Below are positions 45,873 to 55,755 of a stretch of 64,000 nt of DNA, in pieces. Numbering within the stretch: the stretch's first letter is position 1; every line of letters starts with the position of its first letter. Position numbers and translations under genes: made by a program. Origin of the DNA: Sclerotinia nivalis (lineage: Eukaryota; Ascomycota; Leotiomycetes; Helotiales; Sclerotiniaceae); NCBI GenBank assembly GCA_029531795.1, contig JAPEIS010000013.1, forward strand, positions 930,001-994,000, in the 5' to 3' direction. Under the pieces are notes generated by a model that had not been told where the DNA came from, did not search any database, and saw nothing but the letters and a program-made list of their open reading frames with translations.

Positions 45873-46743
45873 TTATGCGGGAGTTGGGGAGCAAACAAAA
45901 GCCGTAGTAGTGGTTGGCACATCTGCTTCCACCGTTGTCGTAAATCTCACAGCAGGACCAACGCCGCCAATTAGCTGGACGCTTAAAGCACCACACCCCG
46001 CGCAGTCCACACTACTAGTAGCTGTCACGGTGGATGGGAAGAGAGTCTTTGTAGGCCCATGGGTAAACTGTTTCAATTGGCTTAGAGTAGATGTGCATGG
46101 AATGATGGGACCCCCTTGTCTCTTGGTTGGGGGTAATTGAGGACCGCCTGGGTTGTAGGATAGCGGTGTTGCACCTGCAGTGACAGTCACCGTCGTCAGG
46201 TCCGTGGCACATCCTGTTTGGCATTTTGCGCATGCGCCTGGGACGGTTATGGTCGGAGTTGCGCGGCAGCAGCTGGTGCTGGGTGGAACCGTAATAGTTG
46301 TCGTTGAGAGAAGGATACATAGAGGAACTTAACTTTTTGTTAGGTTTTTGCGATTTCACATTTGTGATTTGATTTTACATACCGGGTCCACAGGTGGCAG
46401 GGTTGAAGGTTTTTGTTTCCGAGCAAGCTATCGTATTATTAGTTCGCTGATACTACTTGAGGAAAACTTGATAACATACGGAAGGAGCTTTGAATGGTGG
46501 TAATTGTACGGGTATAGCAAGAATGAGGGACTGTCTTGACCGTTGAGATGGTACTAATGTATGTAGTGGTTATCAAGCTTGGAGCACATGTTTCGGAACG
46601 ATGACGAAGAACGTCTGGGAGACAGTAGACGTTTTGTCTAAGGGCAATGTAAGTATCTGTGCATTTTGGGAGTGAAGAAAGAACCCAAGGACTGCTTACA
46701 CCGTACTTAACAAAAGAAGGCCGATTGTATAAAGGTGATTCAT
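45873..46743 (-). CDS. Thr/Cys-rich small secreted protein, unknown
   Basis: Four exons: 46743-46707, 46656-46480, 46427-46383 and 46327-45873, introns of 50, 52 and 55 nt, in phase; 237 residues. The start MNHLYTIGLLLLNTYIA gives a short hydrophobic leader; the first donor (GTACGG) is weak, so exon 1 is the least certain part. The mature chain has many Thr/Ser/Val strings (TTTYISTISTVKTV, TTTITVPPSTSCC, DLTTVTVTAG, TTVEADVPTTTT) and about 17 cysteines, including CC, CAKCQTGC and CAGC pairs. Composition suggests an extracellular, O-glycosylated or cell-wall protein. I do not recognise a family. It stands alone, with a TA-repeat in its upstream region. An effector-like role is speculation. Confidence 0.6.
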
Positions 46744-47518
46744 ATTGAAAGTTTTGTTCTAGAGTTTATTGCGTAAAAGTTATATGAGTTGACTGGGAAA
46801 TATTGCAGAGAAGGTGAGGGGGTATATATATATATATATACATATATAACATCAGCTTCGTTCCTTCCACGAATCATCCCTCGCTACTTCGCGGAATGGA
46901 TCATCGCATTCACAAACTCAACGTGGGAACATAACTACGCAACGGGGAAACAAACTTACGTATCAGGCCTTTCTTTTGCGAGCTAGGTCGTCAGCTGAAG
47001 AATCTCGTACGATCTTGCTATTTGTGTCATGAGATCTTCACACTGCTTACACGAAGAGTTCTCGTATTCCAATTGTATTGTGTAACACCAAGGCCACTTT
47101 CAAGGGTTGTCATCACATTTGTTATCCATCATCGTACGCTGAACTTATGAAATATAGGGAAACTCGAATCTTGGTATGGAGGCTCACTTGCGAAGCATAA
47201 ATACTCAGCCCTAAAACTTTAAACCGGGGAATTTCTTCATTGAATGTGGTTAATATACTTTTTTTTTATCTTGCCTGTTCTATATAATTCCTTTATATGA
47301 AGGCTAAAACTTTAGCTTACACGTTAATCATACATTACCAGCCATTTCATTAGTCTTCAACGCCTTTTGTAATGCAATCGTCTCGCCGTGCTAAAATAGA
47401 AGGATTCACCGAGGAATCCAATCCAGAATGCCAAAATGTGTACCCCACAAGCCTGCTCCAGGAATGCAGCCGAGACCCAAAATACCAGAAGAAAATAAAT
47501 CCACATCAGTTACCTCAA
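46744..47518. other. Upstream region of the Thr/Cys-rich gene and 3' flank of RPO41
   Basis: 775 bases. Holds a TA-dinucleotide run (46823-46848) about 80-105 bases before the start codon. A 60-codon frame at 47372-47554 overlaps the RPO41 last exon on the opposite strand and is not supported. Confidence 0.5.
46823..46848. repeat. (TA)n microsatellite in the promoter of the Thr/Cys-rich gene
   Basis: A TA run with one C interruption, 80-105 bases upstream of the start codon, where a TATA element would lie. Seen directly. Confidence 0.85.
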
Positions 47519-50500
47519 TCAAGAGAAGAAGTATTGACTTTGCTTAAGGCGTGACACATCGAAAGCCCCCTGTATTACAGTTAATCTTCAGCTAGTATTA
47601 TAGTTCAGAGTTTGCTTACCTTCTTAGGAACGGGGGCGAACTTCAGTGGGAGCCAAACCAACTGGGGATGCTCACTGTGAAGTTGCCGCCGGGCCTTCGG
47701 CTTCATTGTTGCCTCAAAACCGGACGTTTGTACTATCACTGACTCTACCTCTTCTGAAATTTCCTCCGCTACCTCTAATTCAATGGCCGGATTATCTTCT
47801 AAAGCTTCTTCCAAAGCTTCATCTGTAGCACCAGTATCCCAAGTGCTGACAGTATCATGCTCTGTGGCTGACCTCGAGTTGACCATGTTTCCTAGACCCA
47901 CGGTTTTAACATCTAATTCCGGATCAAGCTCGACCTCTTCCGTCATTGCTTCGTATATACTGGCCGATGTAACCATGCGCTCCCCTTCTTCTACTTCTTC
48001 CGGGTTGGATGAACGAAGAAGACGCCGCCTCTTTACCTCCCTCAATAACTCGTGAATTTTACCTCTCTTGGATGGCTTGAGCGATTTGCGATATTGAGAA
48101 ATTTTACGATGTGCTAGCGTTCCCGACTTTACTTTCACAAGTTGCATGTAATCCTTGTACCGAGTAGCCATCTCTGCTGCCAAGCGTCCAATGATATCGT
48201 CACTGTGTATTTCGATGAAAGCATCTCTCAAGATTGTATTCATTGTATCAACATCAGCGGCATGCGTCCAAAACGAATCGTGGACGGCAGCAAATGATAA
48301 CTTTGCTTCATTGGATTTTACTGCTGAGAGAAGCATATGCGTTGCATCAAGAGAGTGAATGAAATTTGGTGGAAATCCTTGGAGTTGTTTACGACTGCTG
48401 ACGGGATCCGATCGATGTGGTTCAGATAAGCTGAGAAGTTGGAGGCTCGTGCGTACTAGCCGTGATTTGTGGGTTCGGTAAGGTTGAACCACCGGCAGGT
48501 TCAACGGTGTAGTCCAGATTACACTCGATTTGAATTGAGAAATATCATCTAAGCTTGATGCGTCGCCCTTGGAAGGACGAACATTTTGCTTAGAGGCATG
48601 TTCAACTATGCGGTCAACTTGCTCAGGTGTTAGGCTACTTGAGATTCGAGACGCACAATCTCCAAGCCAGTACTGAATATCGTGCGCTCCCCGAAACATG
48701 GTTGAGAGAGCGGTAAAGATTTTGGTGACCACATAAGAAGCTAGAGAGCCGGGATTGTCCTCGGTATTATCTGGCAAGTCCCTATGAGCTGCCACAAGTT
48801 GCTTCCGAACCTGTGCTTTAGCTCCAACGAAGGTTACGCCATAGACATTAGTCATAACAGTTTGTTTGACAACCTTTCGAGTTATTTTCCCATCCAAAAT
48901 TTTGGCTTTGGAATGCCCGTCAAGCAAATCTTTCTTGATGCTCTCCTTTACGAGATCTGCGACCGCAGTATATACATCCGCCGGGCGATCACCAGGCTCG
49001 AGATTTACTTGTTGGGCGCCCCATACATCACCGCCTAAGGCTGCATAATGTTGAAGGCCATTACAAGTTCCGTCCTGATGAACGGGTAAATATGAGACGA
49101 AGCTAGCTGGATCTCCAGATTCAAGCGCGTTCTTGAATTCCATGCATGCTGCTAAGCATTGCCACGGATCTTCGGCCTGTAGCCACCATCTATTGCCTCC
49201 CAATGGGTTCGTCGCCGAGTCATAAATTTCGTCAATGTTTTTGGTTGCGAATTCTTCTCTCTCTGAAAGACTTGCTTTGTCAAAACCATATACGTTGGCG
49301 AGGTGAACCTTGAGCCACTTTAAACCAGAATTACCAAGTTCCTTCCCAACCCCAAATATCATAAGTCCTCGACAATGATCTGCTCCCATGTGATTAAGGT
49401 ATGGAGGAATTGGATATGCTCTTCCCCGAAAATCCACGTTATGTGGGAAGTAGAAGGTTTTATCGCGGAGAGCTCTAGCAATCTCTAGTTGGAAGTTTTG
49501 AAAACAGCGTTGGGAATGAAAACCTGCTTTGGCATTCTCTACTTTCTTAACTGCAGTGACCCATCTTCGGCGTTCGAGTGGATCGGAAGACGTTTCGGGC
49601 TCGGGGGGATATTCGAGTCTTGGCTTGTCCGGAGCAAGATTCGCAATGGCGTCCCCGGAATTCCAGGCATCTAGCATAACATCAAAAACTGGCTGGTTGA
49701 TTTTCCATGATTGCTCTCCGAGTATATTGAGGCCTTTGAAAACCGTTGTCAAATTCCCCTGATCAATAGCAGCATCCGCATAATTCCTTTGATCTTGGTC
49801 CCCATTCTTGACGCGCATGACCCTTCCAGGGTGTCTAAGGAAGCCACCAGAACTGAACCCAGTCCATGGCTCAGGTTTTACAAGCATGGGAAGATGTTTT
49901 GCAAGGAGACTGTGAACAGGCTCGCGCTTGAGTTGTTCTACAATGACTTTATTAGCATTGATAACACCAAGCTTTTTGCCCAACCTGTATTGCTGGCCAT
50001 GAGAGAAGGCAGGTTGCATCTGAGTAACCGTCTCGTTTGTTTCAGGGTGTTTCAATGTGACCGGAACTTTAGCAACCTTCAATAAACATTCCAATAAGAA
50101 AGATCCAACTTTAGCTCTAATTCCGATGGACCATTCCTTGGAACGAATCTGAGATAAAAGAAATTCTTCAGATGAGTGGTTTGTGAACTCGTTTTCATCG
50201 ATCGATTCTTCACTAGCACCACGTGCTCTACTTTTGAGTATTCGGAGCATTCGAGCCCTGTCGGCTGCGTTATCGCGCCAAAGGGGCTTCGCCTTGTTTT
50301 GCTGGATGGATTCAAAGATGCTCTCATCCTCCACGCTCTTAGCGATTTGCAAGATAGCAAATGATAGAGTAAGACCTTTGTCGATCCCTGACGATGTTAA
50401 AGCATGCATATGGGCTATGATTGTCAGCGCTGCGAGCTTTTCAGCAGGGAGGTAGCGTAAAAAGGGCCCATATTCGCATCTACTGATATCTGCCGCATTT

Positions 50501-51783
50501 CTGTGCTGCTTCATTTCTGCCTCATCAATGGCTTTCAGTTCTCCTTCCAAAGCTGCTGTCAGAGCTAGATGCCATTTCCACATCCTCGCACCCAGTGATT
50601 TCGATTGTAGTGTTGTATTTAATCCCATCTTTGCCAGATTCGAGCTCTCGTCTCTCCAGCGATCTATGGCAGCCTGTACAGCATCTTCTTCCAGTTGTGT
50701 CTGAATCTCGCGATGCTGTTCCTCGCTCATTTTTGACATATCATATCCTGCAGATGGTAAACTGGAAAACAACGACAACGTTTTCCTCAATGACTTTAGT
50801 CCGAGACCCTTTTGATCGGTTTGGCGAACTTCTGGAACCGAAGCGCTTATTTTTTCAGCGTACCGTAGAACCCCATCGGAAGGGTCTACCGCTCTGGATG
50901 CCGGTGTTTCGGAGACAAAGATATCCTTCATGTCTCCAAGTCCCTCTGCCAGGTTGTACTTTGGGCAAATATGGTTGATAATGTCCAATTCGTGGGGTAA
51001 CAAAACATTACATGCGAGAACTTCTAAACCAGCATCTCCTTGAACCATATCCATATATCTTGATACCAGTCTATCGCGTCGTTGACCCGGAGGTGATTGA
51101 AGTGAAGCTTTGAGCATATATGCCACCGTCAAAGCATCTTGTGGTAAATTCTTATTTCGTACTTCGAGTTCGAACCACTTGTGTAAAGATTGAGTTGCTT
51201 GTTCCGATGGTTTCATCATGATTTCATGGACTGCAGCTCGTAGGTAATGATTTTGTAGATTTAGAAGTGTCTCCCTATCCACGTCCGTCATTTGTGCTAT
51301 ACGTTTGAATATCACACTTGCACGCTCTATCCTTCCAACCTGGAGACAAGCATAAAGTAATGCTATAACTTCATCTTGAGTGCCACCAACCGCATCAATA
51401 CCACTACGTCGATGTCTTATAGGAGCTATTCCTCCATCATCCGGAATTATAATTGGCTTTTGAAGTTCAGGCAAACTGAATGAAAACGACGCATAATTGT
51501 GCGGTGGTAGATTGTGAAACCCTTCAAAGGGAAGTTCCTCGAATGACTGATTTACGGCTGTTGCCAACGACCGTGATGGAAGTTTTGTAGAGTTTGCTCT
51601 TGAGTTTCGCCTTTTCCGCAGGCCAGTCGCTTGGGACCCGGAGTCGACATGAATATTGCGGCCCAAGACAGCTTCGTTCGAATTACTGCTTGGATATAGA
51701 AAAGAAAGATATGTCTGTTGACGTTTGAGTCTGTCAACAATTGGGTTGCCACGAGCTTTCCGCGCTGCAGCTCGTACAAGCAT
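47519..51783 (-). CDS. RPO41: Mitochondrial DNA-directed RNA polymerase
   Basis: Exons 51783-47620 and 47569-47519; the 50-nt intron (GTAAGC..AATACAG) joins PVPKK to GAFDVSRLKQSQYFFS, the conserved tail of the family; 1404 residues. It is the single-subunit T7-like polymerase that transcribes mtDNA. The N-terminus (MLVRAAARKARGNPIVDRLKRQQ) is a basic presequence, followed by an N-terminal extension with PPR-like helices around residue 125-200. The catalytic domain shows the fingers/palm elements: DGTCNGLQHYAALGGD with the first catalytic Asp near 903, KQTVMTNVYGVTF near 974 and VHDSFWTHAADVDT with the second Asp near 1168. An acidic insert of about 110 residues precedes the C-terminal WLPLKFAPVPKK. 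The Neurospora homologue is cyt-5. It is divergent from ATP25. Confidence 0.95.
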
Positions 51784-52578
51784 TTTTGATGTATAGGTAG
51801 GTAAAGTCGAAGGAGGGGATCAGAGCTGTTTAAAAAATGAGATTAGAACAAGAAATTGGTAGAAAGATATATTTAAACATAAAACGACAAAATGAAAGTG
51901 CTCATAGTCAGTACAATTCACGGATAGTAAAGGTAAAGTAAATGTCTAATGCTTGTCGAGTTGTAAAGATCTATGAAGAAGTTTGAAGGCAAAATTGACA
52001 TATTTTTTTCTTCTTCTGGGCTGGTACCAAATGGATAAGCAAAAAACGAGTGCAGGGGTCATCTTTATCAAAGTCCAATCACCAGTAACCGGACTTTAGC
52101 CTTGCACATGGTTGATCAACTTCAGCCTTGTGTCAATCGATAAGGATCCAATCATCTTAACCGCAGTTTGTCCTGATCAGCCTTGTTGAACATGTCAAGG
52201 TGATTGATTTTATCAACTTGAAAATTAAAGTTAACTCATGTCATGCCTCGAGATTGCTCGTTCCTCCTTTTACGTGTATAGGAAAAGGAAGTAGATAGTC
52301 GAATACACAATAATCGCTTCAATACTGATTTATATATACTCGTTCAGGAACATTATGTTTTTGAAAGTGTAAGAAAATCGGTAGCAGATTTTCTTTTTAT
52401 AAAAAATGATAAGAAGCAGTAAGGTTCACTACCTAGTATACATGGTAGCCACGCGGGGTCGTAAGTGCCACTGATGCTCGCTAAAACTTTCCCAGAAAAA
52501 AATGTCTAATGCAGTTGGAAATCTCAACCCTTCATAGTTCAGCATCGATTGATCATTATCTGTCATCAATTGGTCAAA
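51784..52578. promoter_or_regulatory. Divergent promoter of RPO41 and ATP25
   Basis: 795 bases between the start codons of two mitochondrial gene-expression factors. Contains two CCAATCA boxes (52075-52081 and 52148-52154), a direct repeat TCAGCCTTGT (52122-52131 and 52177-52186) and a second direct repeat AATGTCTAATGC (51941-51952 and 52501-52512). CCAAT boxes bind the HAP complex, a known regulator of respiratory genes. Use in either direction is inferred. Confidence 0.5.
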
Positions 52579-55008
52579 ATGGTTGTCAGTAAAGCTATCA
52601 GAGCTACTGGATGCGCTTCATGTCGTTTATCCTTATTAAGAAATCTTATATCACTCCCAATCCGAACCGTTCCAGCAACTGGGAGCTTCCAGGCGACTAA
52701 ACTTGCGAGGCAACAAATCCGCTTTTCATCTCATATACGACCGAGTGAACAGAATGAAGCTTCCAAGCCTGAGGTTTATTTCGAAAACAAAGAGTTCTTA
52801 GATGAGAATAAAGCAGCTAGGGAGGAAGTCAAGAACGAAGTTTCCCAGTTTGAGGATATCCTGGAAGATCAAGAGCTTTTAGATGAGAGCAACGCAATTG
52901 GGGAAGATGTTGAGAACTCAGCTTCTGTACCATGGTATCTGCAAGTCGAAACTCCTCAGCTAACACCAAAAACTCTTTCCGAACGTCAAATAATTCCAGA
53001 TCTACCAGAATTGCCGCCTCCGATTCTTCAGCCTATGCTACAACAGATCTCCGTCGATTTAGGTCTTGATAACCTTACACTACTAGATCTTCGAAAACTT
53101 GACCCTCCACCTGCACTGGGAGCAAATTTGATAATGCTTATTGGAACTGCACGAAGTGAAAAGCATTTACACGTCTCTGCGGATCGACTATGTCGATGGT
53201 TGAGAAGTACATATAAGTTACGTCCAAGCGCAGATGGATTATTGGGGAGGAATGAATTGAAATTGAAGTTAAGACGCAAATCACGGAGAGCTAAGCTTTT
53301 AGGCAGTGCGGCCGACGATAATGGCGATGACGGGATAAGAACAGGTTGGGTTTGCGTTGATATTGGTGTGGTTGAGAGCCCAGATATGCATGCGAATGCT
53401 GTTCCTGAGGGCGATGGGTTCGTGGGTTTTGGGAGACGGACCGATGGAGTTAGGGTTGTCGTTCAAATGCTCACCGAAGAAAAGAGACAAGAGATCGATT
53501 TGGAGAAATTATGGGGTGGAATTTTACGAAGGTCAGGTCAATCGGAAGTTGAAGACAAAGAGGTAGTTGAAGACGCGCAGGTTGGAGAACCAATATCAAC
53601 AATGACTTCTCAACCTTCACAACATACTTCAAAAGCAACCATAAAATCTCGAGGTTTTCAAGTTCCACAAACCCGACAATTTCACACTGCAGTAGAAAGA
53701 AAATCTGACACTACAAGGGACCAACACCCACACGGTATCTTATCCTCACCACAGCAAGACGGACAAATTGAAAACAGTAGACTAACAGAGCTTCAGCGAT
53801 CAGTACTTTCCGACTTGTCTCATGGTGAATTCGAAAAGGCAAAAAACGACGTATTGGAATACAGTGCTAATGACTCAGAGTTGGATTGGCAAAATTTCCT
53901 GTTGCACCACCTGAGAATGTATCTTGAGAATGTCCCAGTAGAACAGGCAATGTTCGATTTGGGCAGCGGTTATACCCCGGGAGATACATCCTTCCTCGAG
54001 TGTTTCAAATATGCTGTGGCTGATATTGGAGAACCTAACCACCACGCATCTTTCAAGTGGGATTACGTTTTCTGGTTATTCCATTATGCTCAAGATATCG
54101 GTCATCCTTGGTTCGAGGCCATGAAAATAATAAACTTGTTCAGAAGATTTAAAAGCAAGAAATTTGACGATGGTGATATATCTGATGAATATTACCACAG
54201 AATCATACGTACCATACTTGAACCTGTCCGAGGCCCCTCAGACACAAGTTACGCTCCCTCACACCTTAAGGTCCAGCTCGCATTGAGGGTCATTCAAACA
54301 ATGTATAGACGAGGCCACAAAATTCTTACCGAAGAAATGTTTGTGACTTTACAAGAAGCCACAGAACGTACCTCGGAACTTGATGTCCTAACTGTTCAAC
54401 CGAAGGCAACCATCAATGATTCTCTCGGATTACCTACAAAAGCCATGACACCCGTTCAACGTCGAATCCATACTCTAATGATAAATCTCGATTTACCTCC
54501 TTTTTCAGATGAATCTAGAATGCGATTGATGCAATTATATGCACGAAATGGATATTGGATAGCCTTTTGGGATATCTGGAGAGTACCACTTCGTCAGTCC
54601 AAACCACAGTCAGCTGACATGTATACATATATGTTTCAGAGGGTAGCGGAGACGAGACACCAGGAAGGTTGTATGAAAACATTACGCACTTGGATTGAAG
54701 ATTTAGATCGAGAGGATCCCCCCGTGAAACTAGAAGGTGATATCGCAGAAGCTGTCAAAGCTTGTTTGATGGTTGCGCATCCGGATATTGAGCAAGAAGC
54801 AATTGAGAATCCTGAAAGGCCTGGGGAATGGTTTTCTTTATGGAGGAGATGCCATGGAGGAGACGAGCAGTGGAAAAATATTGTCGCGGCTATGGTTGCC
54901 GAACATGAGCAACGAGCTGGCCAAAGTGACGATGCTGAATTGAATGAGAATGCTGCTATGATGACTGATCAGGAATCTAACCAAGTTTACGGTGATGAAT
55001 ATCATTAA
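52579..55008 (+). CDS. ATP25: ATP25, mitochondrial RsfS-domain and OLI1 mRNA-stability protein
   Basis: Single exon. The frame is open upstream without an ATG; the first ATG at 52579 (AAAATGG context) gives 809 residues with a mitochondrial-type leader (MVVSKAIRATGCASCRLSLL). Residues of about 155-255 form the RsfS/Iojap-type domain (LDNLTLLDLRKLDPPPALG, LIMLIGTARSEKHLHVSADRL, GRNELKLKLRRKSRRAK). The C-terminal half is the helical M domain (DLPPFSDESRMRLMQLYARNG..FWDIWRVPLRQ). In yeast, Atp25 is cleaved in the matrix: the C-terminal piece stabilises the mRNA of ATP synthase subunit 9, and the N-terminal piece assists assembly of the subunit 9 ring. A disordered acidic linker separates the halves, around residues 330-400. 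Fungal orthologues have this length range. Confidence 0.93.
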   Translation: MVVSKAIRATGCASCRLSLLRNLISLPIRTVPATGSFQATKLARQQIRFSSHIRPSEQNEASKPEVYFENKEFLDENKAAREEVKNEVSQFEDILEDQELLDESNAIGEDVENSASVPWYLQVETPQLTPKTLSERQIIPDLPELPPPILQPMLQQISVDLGLDNLTLLDLRKLDPPPALGANLIMLIGTARSEKHLHVSADRLCRWLRSTYKLRPSADGLLGRNELKLKLRRKSRRAKLLGSAADDNGDDGIRTGWVCVDIGVVESPDMHANAVPEGDGFVGFGRRTDGVRVVVQMLTEEKRQEIDLEKLWGGILRRSGQSEVEDKEVVEDAQVGEPISTMTSQPSQHTSKATIKSRGFQVPQTRQFHTAVERKSDTTRDQHPHGILSSPQQDGQIENSRLTELQRSVLSDLSHGEFEKAKNDVLEYSANDSELDWQNFLLHHLRMYLENVPVEQAMFDLGSGYTPGDTSFLECFKYAVADIGEPNHHASFKWDYVFWLFHYAQDIGHPWFEAMKIINLFRRFKSKKFDDGDISDEYYHRIIRTILEPVRGPSDTSYAPSHLKVQLALRVIQTMYRRGHKILTEEMFVTLQEATERTSELDVLTVQPKATINDSLGLPTKAMTPVQRRIHTLMINLDLPPFSDESRMRLMQLYARNGYWIAFWDIWRVPLRQSKPQSADMYTYMFQRVAETRHQEGCMKTLRTWIEDLDREDPPVKLEGDIAEAVKACLMVAHPDIEQEAIENPERPGEWFSLWRRCHGGDEQWKNIVAAMVAEHEQRAGQSDDAELNENAAMMTDQESNQVYGDEYH

Positions 55009-55755
55009 AGTTTAGCCACGGCTACCGAAAGCTCATTCAAAGAAGAAAAAATTCCGATAATATAACCTTCCAGCAAGAAATGGAGCAAAAGGCAAATGGA
55101 GGATTCGTCAGGAGACGCTACCTCAAAACGAAGGAGAGTGAATGAACAGGTAGAGGAATCACGACATGAATGATAATGGATAGGAACAAGATTGATGGTA
55201 ACTTGGGCATAAAAGTCTGTTTTATTGAGCCGCAATGGGGGGTTATTCTGTATTTGCATGTAAATACCTCTTTAAGGAAAATAATACGGCTTCTTTATAG
55301 GGTCGTTGGACTTTGGTAACTACCTCCTCCATGGTGATAATGAAAGGACCAGTAACATTGGAAGCGGATTCTTTGAGTCACTTAGTATTATTTACTTTTT
55401 CCTTACCCATCAGAGCACATCAAGAAGAAAAGGTGAAGGCATTGGAAGCTAAGAAATGAAATATGAGCTCACCGGTGATCAAGAACTCAATACTCCAATG
55501 AGTACTGACTGTTCAAGCTCCACTCATTGATGATGAGAATCCCTGCTTGACAAAGCTCGGACTAACAACTCACCAATCATTTTAATCCATCAAATCGAGA
55601 TCTACCGCCATTTCCCATCACAAGACTCGTGATCACTGAGCATCTATCCCATACCATATCACACCTCACAATAAATATCACAACACAACAAAACTCACCT
55701 CAATAACCCACTATCAAAAACATCATCCACCTCTTCCCTCCCATCCCTATTTAAA
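55009..55755. other. Spacer between ATP25 and S1/P1 nuclease gene
   Basis: 747 bases; A/C-rich (CAACA, CACA) just before the nuclease start. A frame on the minus strand at 55005-55259 is not supported by any motif. Confidence 0.55.

Noticed and set aside
47372..47554. 60-codon plus-strand frame as a small gene
   Set aside because: It overlaps the last RPO41 exon antisense, has no features and ordinary composition.
47605..47619. RPO41 ending directly at VSKL as the normal form
   Set aside because: The conserved family tail is encoded just downstream behind a canonical intron, so the unspliced end is taken as the retained-intron form only.
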